Source: Corynascus novoguineensis (lineage: Eukaryota > Ascomycota > Sordariomycetes > Sordariales > Chaetomiaceae). From it: 64,000 nt of DNA. The stretch spans positions 1-64,000 of the forward strand of contig MU857722.1 in assembly GCA_033296725.1 (NCBI GenBank). Direction: 5' to 3'. Shown piece after piece: positions 55,545-64,000 of this stretch. A model generated the notes under the pieces. It saw only the letters and a program-made list of their open reading frames with translations, did not search any database and was not told the origin of the DNA. Position 1 is the stretch's first letter; each line of letters begins with the position of its first letter. Position numbers and translations under genes: made by a program.

Positions 55545-58500
55545 CCGCTTCGCGGCATCGCTCTGCTGAATGAACCTCATCCCTTGGATAATCCCAAACA
55601 GAGGCGTCTCCCCCTTTGCGTTCCTCGCATTTATGTCCAAACCGAGCCCCAAAAAACGCCGAAACAGTCCGGGGCAGGATGGATTCAGGTTTAGTGAGCG
55701 GACGAGGATGTGGAGCGCGGTGTCACCGGAGGACTCGTCGATCTTTGTCGGGTCGGCGCCGGCAGACAGCAGCAGGTCAATGATACGAGCCCCGAGATTA
55801 TCTTTCTTGAAACCAAGGCTAAGCACTGAGAGTGCGTAATGGAGTGGAGTCTTGCCCTGATCATCCGTTTGTTCCAGGAGAGATGGGTTGGAGTTGAGCA
55901 GTGATTGGAGTGGTCTCACAAAGAGCTCGTCCTGGTTCTGGCTATGCAGGTCCATCGGGTCAGGTACCCTTGATGACAAGACGTCATAGAACACAGCATG
56001 TATGGCATTGCGGCCATGATTGTCGCGGGCAGAGGTGTTGGCGCCGCGTTGTAAGAAAACATCGATGAGCAAGCTGTCCACCTCGCCTTCTCTTTTGCCG
56101 GTATGAAAATTGACAGTGCTGCAGAAAGTCGAGGCGTTGTTACAGGCAGCGAGAAGCAAAGTTCGACCACTGCTATCACGATATTCCAGATTCAGACCCG
56201 GGAGCTCCAGGAACGGGCGCATGGTGCCGTTCTCTAAGAGGATTTAGTGGATAATGGGGTTCTCCTCGAATTCCAACCCCGAAGACGCGTGGTCGGTCTC
56301 TTTCTGGCTGCTAAAGCTCACGCTCTGGGGAGCCGGGTTTGTCATTGCATTTGTCACCGAGGCTTTGACCGTTCGCGTAATGAACTTGCTCTTGCTGAAA
56401 GGGTCCGCTCCGCATGCCAAAAGGTAATTGACCATAGCAGCGGAGTCTTGTTGCGACTGTGCTCTCTCTTCTCCAAAATACATCCAGTGCGGCACTATCG
56501 TCGCAGCGCGATGAAGAGCATGCAGTTCCGCATGCCCCTTGTTCATCCGTAGTTCCTTTTCCAAAAAGGATCGGCTTCGCTTTGAGTCTGGCCGTCAAGA
56601 AACAACATCGCCTGCAGCCCGTGAACGTTCTTTTTTTTGATGGCGGCGAACACTTCGCGCGCGCTGACCTGGGCGCCGTGGTCGATCAGCAACCGCACCA
56701 GTTCCGTGTCATCTCCCGCCGCTTCGAGGCAGCTAACCCCGGACTCTGTAACCGCGTTGACGTCGGCTCCGGCTTCGATAAGCAGTTTCGCAGCATGCTT
56801 CCGAAAAGAATTTGAAATAAAAGTTGGCTTTTGGACTGCAACATGCAAAGGAGTCTTGCCGAAGCGGTTGCGAACGTTGAGGTTGGGCTTCTGCGACAAA
56901 AGGTAGGGGAGGGCCTTGTAGGCTTGCCACCACCCCTCTCCTCTGGCCACCTGGTGGAGAGGCGAATCGCCGAGCACGTATGTCGTCGGTTCCGACCAAA
57001 CGCGTTCCAAGCAGCTGACATTGACGGAGGCATCCAGTCTCTCCACGAGCAAACGCAAGACTTCCATATTGGGCGCATTCCGTCGGCATGCTGCCAGAAC
57101 TAACGGGCAAATAGAGAGGTGTGCCTGCTTTACGCCGTCGTCAAAGGTGCGTTCCTGTGCCTTTCGCCATTTCGGGTCGTCAATTAGCTGAACGTGGGCT
57201 GGAGTTGCAATCCTCTCTAGCAGCGAAGCATGGCCGAGCGCAACCAAGGCGTGTAGGACGGTCCAGCCTCTTTCATTGGGTAGAAGCAGATGGCGCTCTG
57301 CTGTCTTGCAGGCAGTCTCGAAGAGATCGAACTCGCGGCTTCCAAGCAGCTTCAGGAATAGCTTCTCTGAGAGCTCTCTGTTTCCCTCTACCAGAAAACC
57401 GGGACCCATCTCGTGGAAAGCGCGTGTAGCGGCATCGCGGCGTATCTCGGCCCACCGATGAGTAAAGGCCAAACCGGGCTCGAGTTCTGACAGTGTCGTA
57501 GGTTCGTTCCCACCACCAACAGTTTTCGCCCTTAGCCGACGGAAGCATCGCAAAGTATGGTCAAAGTCCGAATCAGAAAGTTTATCAATGGCTGAATCCA
57601 GAAACCCACGCCCGGACTCCTTTACACAGCAGCAGTCGAGACCGTGGTCGGCGAGCATGGGGAGAATCTCGTTCAACCTAGTGTAGAAGCTTCTTGGGAG
57701 GAAGTGGTACCTGGGATCGAAAGAAATCTGAGGCTCCGACACAACAGTTACCTCCGCCTTGCGTCGACTCTCTCGCTCAAATAAGGTGCAGACTTCGAGG
57801 AGACGACAGGACAAGCAGAGGTCAAAGGGACGGCAGAACTCGCGCTTGGTTTCCGCGCCTGCCTCTAGTAGCAGGGCGACGCTTTCTGGAATTCCCGACA
57901 AACACGCGTGGTAAAGCGGGGTCCGACCTTGCCCATCTGCCGCATTGATGAGGCATAGGGCAGCTTCTCGTTCTCGGTGAGCTGTTTGAATCGCCGTGAG
58001 AAGCACGCCGACAATGTTGCTCTCCCCCGCGGCAGCGGCGAGATGCAAGGGAGTGTTGAATTTGCCTGTCGTGACGGAAACATCGGCCCCGGCATTGATC
58101 AGTTTGGCCACGGTGCCCTCCGACACGGTCACGGCAAGATGTATTGGGCGCCTCCCCTCATTGTCTGGAAGGTTTATGATCTCCTTACACGCTGAAACAA
58201 CGATGTCGATCAAGGGTTCATCGTAAGGTTTGGTGCTGAGAACGTGGAGCACTGTCTGACCACAATGATTTACGGCCTTTGGATCCACGCCAAGTGCGAC
58301 AAGACGCTCAAAAACGAGTCCGCGAAGGTCAGTGGCGCTAGAAATAGAACTCTTGCGTTGTAAAAGATGATGGAGGGCGGTGTTTCCGGCATAATCCACT
58401 TGCCGAGGATCGATTCCAAAATTCAGAATATGTTGCAATACCTCCACTTCATCCTTAGCCCTGGAGCCCTGAAAGGATAGGTTCCTAATAGCGTTGTGAA

Positions 58501-59191
58501 TGACGGTTCGGCCTTCAAAGTCTCTTGTATCCAGCCTTGCGCCAATCTTTAAGAGATCAGCCATGAACCGGTGAAAGGATAGCTGTTCATCGCGCACGCA
58601 GCGCATCAAAGGTGTTGCCCCAGTAGAGTCCTGAGCTTCGAGGTCTGCTCCTCGGCTCACCAGGAGTTCGATGGTGGATCTTTCGTGGGCCACATGGATT
58701 GGCATCTCACCCCTCCGGTTCCTTTGGTCAACTCTCGCACCCGCCGTGAGAAGATCTTCAAGTATTCTAAGTCGAATTGACCGGATTTTGATTCTTGCCG
58801 CTATATGGAGAGCCGCATTTCCGTCTTCGTCTGCAATTGTGCAATCGGGGTGAAGTGAATGGATGAAAGCCGAGCACAAACTGGGGTCCAAATATGCGAT
58901 ATTTCTTATCAAGCCCATGAGGAGTGTCCTTCCACGGTTCCCAAGATTCCGTTTATTGATGTCCACCTTCCCTTGCTCTGCGAGTAAGTTGATGCATTCC
59001 AACCCCCACTTGCCCTTCAGAGTCAAGGTATGCAAAGGAGTCTTGCCATCGCGTGTTTCTGCATTAGCATCTGCACCCTCACGTAAGAGAAGGTAGAATA
59101 AAGGGGGCCGGTGAGAGGCATGGTGTAGTGGTGTTCTGAGAAGAAAGTCGCGCCGATGTATGTCAGCCCCGGCCTGGAGAAGCAGCGCAAG
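55482..59191 (-). pseudogene. Ankyrin-repeat middle part of the same gene, in inverted orientation
   Basis: About 1,230 codons of continuous ankyrin repeats (for example LALLLQAGADIHRRDFLLRTPLHHA, DGNAALHIAARIK, FNTPLHLAAAAG). They run on the minus strand from CTTG at 59191 to CAAG ending at 55488, followed two codons later by TGA (55482-55484). The frame changes at an A5 run (56563-56567), where one base appears missing: one side reads SEADPF and the other LEKELRMNKGHAELHALH. A TAA lies at 56244-56246; it could be spliced out by a 90-nt GTGAGC..TTAGAG intron or be a nonsense mutation. The ORF extending to 59290 beyond the breakpoint lacks ankyrin sense. Confidence 0.75.
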
Positions 59192-59477
59192 TCCACGCTG
59201 GAGTTGGCATGGCGACTTTTGGAGGATGCGAAGGCAGACTTCAAAGCAAAGAACAATGAAGGACGGAATATGTTGCATCTGGCGGCGCAAACGGCCGACT
59301 GGGTTGAGGCGTTCAGGAGGCTGGTTGACTTAGGAGTAGATCCGAGAGAGCCAGACAAGAAGCAGAGAAACAAGCTTGGATGTCGCAGCTGCATGCAAAA
59401 ATGAGGCTGTATTGGGGCTCTTTGAGAGAGAGAATAGGGGCAGGCAGGAACATTCCTTTTCATCAAAAATTTTGTAA
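59188..59477 (+). pseudogene. Ankyrin-repeat 3' end of the same gene
   Basis: A plus-strand fragment begins at CAAG 59188 and reads STLELAWRLLEDAKADFKAKNN, then EGRNMLHLAAQTADWVEAF and RRLVDLGVDPREPDKK. A one-base surplus near 59372-59375 shifts the frame. It then continues as LDVAAACKNEAVLGLFERE to a TAA at 59475-59477. It has no start of its own, and its 5' border coincides with the 5' border of sense sequence in the minus-strand ankyrin block, which is what an inversion breakpoint predicts. Confidence 0.72.
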
Positions 59478-60064
59478 CGGTCTTAGGAAGTATATCGCAA
59501 CTAGCTGAGGACGACTCTACGATTACACCAAACTTAGAGAAGGCTAGGCGCGTCCCGCAACCGTCGCCCACGCTACAAGATGAGGGAAAAGAGGGATAAA
59601 AATATCGTCACGGTACAGCAGGAGCTAGGCAAGGCTGCTGTATTTCCAGCCATTTTTTGTGTTGGAAACCTAACAGCTACGGTTCCACGGTTTTTCACAG
59701 GGTAAAAAATTTTCAGTGGTGGGATCAATTAGTTCAGTGCTGTGAAGCAGGTTGTAGTTCGTTGCTCCTTCCTGGGAAAAATCTTCCCTTGGTTCCCACA
59801 GGATATATCCTTCCCAAGAGCTCCTGTCAAACGGTGACCTGCAGCATCCCAATTTTTCATGGCTCACTCCACCCGTAAACCACCGTTTGATACAACAGTT
59901 TGCTACTCTTCATGTTACCCACGACATTATAAAGAAGTCTTGACACCATGTACGATTTAAAGGTCGCTGTAATCCCCCGGCAACTCTATATGTCGGACCC
60001 GAAGAACCAAATAACGGCGCTGTTAAGTTGTCAAATATTCTCAAACTCAAACTCGTGATTTAGT
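59478..60064. other. Intergenic with dispersed repeat copy B
   Basis: No gene. Most of the middle is the repeat listed next. Confidence 0.5.
59672..59824 (-). repeat. Dispersed repeat, copy B
   Basis: Reverse-orientation partner of 21256-21407, about 38 kb away. Differences include several C/T and G/A exchanges, which would suit RIP, but too few were tallied by eye to prove it. Confidence 0.75.
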
Positions 60065-61027
60065 CTAAGACTTGGCTTTCAGCTCGCTCGCCAACCCGCG
60101 GATGCCCTTTCGCTCCTCAGCGCTCAGCATGATGCCAAAGTACTTCTCGAGCGCCCTGACCCTCTGCTCCTCAGTCTCGAGCTGCTCGATTATACACGAT
60201 TCGACGCCGATGCGGCGCTTGACGTAATCGCGTGCCAGGATGAGTAGCCCAACAGGCTCTTTTTTCTCCTCGTCCAGCAGCGTCCATAAGCATAAGACGG
60301 TCTGCACGAAGAAGCTCTGGGGCGCCGTCATGACGCGCAAGTTCATGACCTCAAAGTCGCACGGCAAGAATTCGGTCTCGGTAAAGTGGTACTGGTCTCG
60401 CCAAGGGCTGGCCTTGTCTTCCTTCATCGAGTACATCCACACCCGCTGACCCGGGTCCGCGTGCTCGTCGGGGAGGTTGCGGTACTGCAGTCGCCCCCTG
60501 GTCGGGGCTATGCCGACGAACTCGTGGTCATGCTGGAGCAGGACTGGGTGGGGCATCCCGTTGGAGCCGTACCCAACGTCGACGAGGTAGCGCTCTCCGT
60601 TGATGGTGACGATGTTGACCATGTGACTCCTTTTAGGTGGTCAGTCATATGAGCATGTTGGGTCCTGGGTTAAGATTGAACCTCACCAGCCCTCATAGCC
60701 GTTGGGCCCGTTGACCCTCCCGCCGGCGCTGTAGAGCGTGAAGCCCAGGGTGCGCAGGATGGCAGCGAAGAAGGCGTTGACCTCCATGCAGTACCCTCCC
60801 CTGCCGTTGTCGACGATCTTTTTGAAGAGATCCTCCAAGTCAAGGGAGAGGAGCCTGTTCCGCGAGTAATGTAGCGACAGGCTCTCAAAAGGAACGCGGG
60901 CCATGTGGCGATGTTGCACACGTGTGAGGCACCCTAAGGGGTCCTCCAAGACCTCTTGCCGGGCATCCTGGCGATACCCGATGTGATCGAGGTAACGGCT
61001 AAGTTGTTCGTTTGTGTAGGTGTACAT
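60065..61027 (-). CDS. Arylamine N-acetyltransferase (NAT)
   Basis: Cytosolic acyl-CoA-dependent transferase acting on arylamines; some fungal NATs prefer malonyl-CoA. Exons 61027-60687 and 60629-60065 total 906 nt (301 aa). The join reads NGYEGWSHMVNIV, with a GTGAGG donor and AAAAG acceptor. The catalytic triad is complete: Cys in RGGYCMEVN, His in WSHMVN and Asp in LVDVGYG. RVPFESLSLHY is the conserved N-terminal motif. Next gene upstream on the same strand is a metallo-beta-lactamase, which suggests a shared xenobiotic pathway. Confidence 0.93.
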
Positions 61028-61710
61028 TATCCAGAATAGGGCTTACAAGGGAAAGGGAGATTGAAATTGTATAGGTAAGGTAATTTACCTGAGGTTTATC
61101 TCCCTATGGTTGGTTGGAATCAGGACTCTAAATAGTAGTACAAATCTGTCCCATTGTCAGCGCTGCGATACCCCACTAGGTCGCCCCCGTCTCGGTCTCC
61201 GAGTCGGACGCGCAGCTGCTCTGGAAACCCCGCACACAGAAACACTCTTGGCATGCTGTTTTGCAGTCTATTTCGAAAGAAGAAAAGCGCAGCTTAGTCT
61301 CAGGAAGTTCTATTACAAATTCTGTTCCTAGAGGGATGAGATTCTGGGTCTGATAAGATGCGGCCCCTGGGCGGAGACTTACCTCTCAATACCGCATTGC
61401 GAGACATCACGATGATAGCAACCAAGCGATGCTACCACTTACGCCTGTTACCGCAACCTCATAACACAGGCTCAGGAAAGTAAGATGGATTGCTAACAGA
61501 AAAAAAAACACTTGACAGCTGAAAATGCAATCTCGATACCTCAGCAAGAAGAGCCAATGCTCCAGAATTTCCTAGCAGTCGACCTGAATATCTGCATTCC
61601 CTCAAACATTGGGTATCAAAGCTGAGAAGCTGAAAACCAATACTGGCCCGGGTATACCGCTTTAGTAAGCGACCTGTCACGATTGTACATACCACCCCCG
61701 TCGACCGACA
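61028..61710. other. Intergenic between NAT and lactamase genes
   Basis: 683 bp that must include the NAT promoter. No gene was recognised. Confidence 0.5.
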
Positions 61711-62652
61711 CTACTCCTTGGGCTTATAAATCACACGATCCTCCAGCAGCCGACCCACGGTGGCGTCATGGCTAGGCAGCACCACCAACTCGGTCTCTCG
61801 CGCGAACTGCTTGATAAGCATCAGACTCCTGAGCGCCGCCTTGGGGTTATCATTGATGCCATCTGGCTCTTCCTTGTCCAGGAGGTCGACCCCGTACGTC
61901 GCGTCCCCGACGAGGAGATAGGTTGTGGCACGCCCTCCGCTGTCGTGGCCGCGCACGATGACCGAGACGTGCCCAGGCACGTGGCCCGGCGTGTCCACTG
62001 CCAGTACCTTTCCATCCGGCGTGATCTTCGTCGAATGTTTCCACGGCCCGATTGGGCCCGCCTTGCCGTCGAGGAATCGGGGCTTGAAGCCGGCCGGCCA
62101 GTGGTCCCGGTTGAACCCTTGCATCTTGGCCTGGAACGAGCTGGCGCTTGTCACGAAGTCCCAGTGCTCTCTGTTCACGTAGATGGGCAGGTCGGGCGCG
62201 GCCGCGAGCAGCTCCTCGAGCCCGCCGGCGTGGTCGCCGTGGAGGTGGCTGACGACGACAGCCTGGAGCGCCGACGGCTCGATGCCGCGGGACCGTAGCT
62301 GGGAGACGACGCCGTCCTCATGCGAGATGGTCGTGCTGGCGAGCATCTTGGTGGGCAGCCAGCCCGGCACGAACCCCGGCTCGTTGTAGCGCGGCGACTC
62401 GCCCGTGTCGAAGAGAATCGGGCCGTTTGGATGTGAGATGATGAAGACTCCGATGGGCAGGGGCTCGGTCCACCCGCGGTCGTAAAAGCAACGCAGTCGC
62501 CGGGCGATGACCCATTGGTTGGATATTGGCTGGCTCCTCATTTGAGGGCGAACTCGGACGGTGCCTGTCGTCATGAAGGACACCGTGATGGCCCCGTTCG
62601 ACTTCTTAGGGTCGCCGTCGTCCGCCGCGGGAGGATAGGTAGGCGCCATCAT
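61711..62652 (-). CDS. Metallo-beta-lactamase-fold hydrolase (lactonase/lactamase-like)
   Basis: Single exon, 313 aa, with no signal peptide. Zinc motif SHLHGDHAGG (HxHxDH) is near residue 135. Further ligands are in DTPGHVPGHVS, GDATYG and LPSHDATV, so both metal sites look intact. The overall layout (ILFDTGESPRYNEPGF before the first ligand) matches AHL-lactonase-like and fungal gamma-lactamase proteins. Two consecutive ATGs start the frame at 62652. Pairing with the NAT gene suggests opening of a cyclic lactam or lactone followed by N-acylation. Confidence 0.92.
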   Translation of the reverse strand: MMAPTYPPAADDGDPKKSNGAITVSFMTTGTVRVRPQMRSQPISNQWVIARRLRCFYDRGWTEPLPIGVFIISHPNGPILFDTGESPRYNEPGFVPGWLPTKMLASTTISHEDGVVSQLRSRGIEPSALQAVVVSHLHGDHAGGLEELLAAAPDLPIYVNREHWDFVTSASSFQAKMQGFNRDHWPAGFKPRFLDGKAGPIGPWKHSTKITPDGKVLAVDTPGHVPGHVSVIVRGHDSGGRATTYLLVGDATYGVDLLDKEEPDGINDNPKAALRSLMLIKQFARETELVVLPSHDATVGRLLEDRVIYKPKE

Positions 62653-64000
62653 GCACGAGAAGATGCAAGACCTAAACCCTCTCCTTTCAATACGACTTCA
62701 GAAAAGGGAAGATAAAATCAGAATGAGAAAGGTAAGTATTCACAGAGCTAGGAACTTATAAAGGGGCAGATGTGGGGGCAAAATAGTCGAGCTGCATCCT
62801 TCCGGCATTCCGTCGGGTCCGGGACAACAATACCTGGGTACGCCGATCCTTCGGTCTCACGATGCGAGCCACCCAATAGTCCTCGGTCAAAGAGCGTGTA
62901 GATGACTACTAAGTGACATGGTCTTGGTGTCTGCTACCGCACGATTACTGATAGGTATGTCCGAGAATTGCGCTTCCTAAAGGCCAGCCGCCTGCGCAGT
63001 CCCAAATGAAAGGAATCGGGGACTTGGACCTTGCCCGTCCTGAGTAAAACCGGGCAAAACTGCATCTCTGGTATTGTGTATTGATAGTAGGTTACAATGT
63101 CGAAGGAGCCATGTTCTCAATTCGTCAGTTGGGTACATGATACAGTTAAGGTGCAGTTGGTGTAGAAGTATTCTTCTTTTTATTCTCTGAGGTTCATGTT
63201 CTTCGGGTCTGGGTTCTCTTCGCTGGAACGCCATCCAGCGAAGTTTCTCAAATAGTCCTGCTAGGTGGCGCGTCGTAGGCAGGTGTGAACGAGAGCATGT
63301 CCCTCCTGCTCTCTTCATCTAAGTAAGGAACGATAGATCTAAAAAGTATTATTAATGTGCATCACTTCTTCTGCCGGCAGAACAGTACGTGTAAAATCAG
63401 TTCTCCAATACAACATGCAGTTGCGCGCTTGGAACTTCAAAGCTACGCTCATATTCGGGCAACGAAACCGCAACTGCTGCCCGACACGGCGTCAATCTCT
63501 TTTTCTCTGTTTCTCATTCATTATCGATTCCCTTGACGCGTGCCGATAATTTTTCATAGTCGTAGTTAGCCTTTTGTCTATTCTCGACTTGCTCTGTCTC
63601 TCTACCAGGGTACCGCTCTGTCGCCTATTTAAACGGCCGCTTCGACAGGCTCAGCCAAGACACAGTCTCGCTGACAATGGTGCGGAAGCGCGCTCCGACT
63701 GGGCGTGCGCCTTGTCCATCAGCGTCACGGGCTCGGGGGGCCCACGAACGGCACGAAGTTTCTGATCTCGGTGGTCAATGTCAGCTTCATTAACTGCCAA
63801 ACCCGTCCTTTTATCACCTTTTCCTATCCCTCTCTCTTTAATAATTAATATTGCGTACCTGTGAGGGCGAACGAAGCGGTAAGACTGAAGCCCGGTGCCG
63901 GCCGGCCGGGTGCGGGTGGTCTGCGCCGGGGCAGTTGTGGAACTGAAGTGTCACGGGCATTGCGCCTGTGGGAATTGGCGCATAAGCAGCGACCACAAGG
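62653..64000. other. Right-end intergenic sequence
   Basis: 1.3 kb with no recognised gene. A TATTTAAA box near 63626-63633 precedes an ATG at 63677 that opens only 39 codons, so a gene starting near the right edge is possible but unsupported. Confidence 0.4.

Noticed and set aside
59192..59290. 5' extension of the minus-strand ankyrin ORF to 59290
   Set aside because: The residues beyond the CTTG breakpoint lack ankyrin character and are antisense to the plus-strand ankyrin fragment.
63677..63796. Possible gene start near the right edge
   Set aside because: Only 39 codons are open, with no donor or motif to extend them.

Overview
The window is nuclear DNA of a filamentous ascomycete (Pezizomycotina, probably Sordariomycetes; the species cannot be fixed from sequence alone). 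The evidence is the many short introns with GT..AG ends and CTAAC/CTGAC branch points, the fungal-only families (Fung_rhodopsin, RTA1, DUF1996, NPS6-type NRPS, NACHT-ankyrin), a split tRNA-Ala and a decayed Tc1/mariner copy. Exon borders were read by eye by joining frames across consensus splice sites, so individual junctions are predictions.

Layout. 1-824: 5' part of an O-methyltransferase gene that runs off the left edge. 3252-4936: rhodopsin-type membrane protein. 5274-6660: dead Tc1/mariner element with intact terminal repeats and TA duplications. 7222-8331: multipass membrane protein. 9374-10324: 2-hydroxyacid dehydrogenase. 11446-13135: very intron-rich SAICAR synthase. 13906-15166: RTA1-like protein. 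15644-15728: tRNA-Ala. 16643-20231: karyopherin Kap123.

22648-42606 is a complete-looking extracellular (fusarinine/coprogen-type) siderophore locus: MFS siderophore transporter (-), SidH-like enoyl-CoA hydratase (-), SidF-like acyltransferase (+), ABC transporter (+), SidD/NPS6-type NRPS (-) and SidJ-like esterase (+). Acyl precursors would be made by SidH and SidF, which both end in peroxisomal PTS1 tripeptides. The NRPS would join the acyl-hydroxyornithine units, the two transporters would handle export or uptake, and the esterase would release iron. The promoter regions carry exact matches to the fungal iron-GATA consensus ATCWGATAA. Upstream of the MFS gene there is also an 11-bp tandem repeat holding nine CCAAT boxes, the motif bound by the CBC/HapX iron regulator.

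43629-45681: two tandemly duplicated GNAT acetyltransferases. 46370-50165: three secreted-protein genes (cysteine-containing unknown, DUF1996, small cysteine-rich protein). 51479-51898: VOC/glyoxalase-fold protein. 53231-59477: one large NACHT-ankyrin (NLR-like) gene that appears to have been cut by a 3.7-kb inversion. Both breakpoints share a 4-bp CTTG/CAAG match, and undoing the inversion rejoins the reading frame at both ends. Further frameshifts suggest a pseudogene. 60065-62652: arylamine N-acetyltransferase next to a metallo-beta-lactamase, the enzyme pair used by Fusarium to degrade benzoxazolinones.
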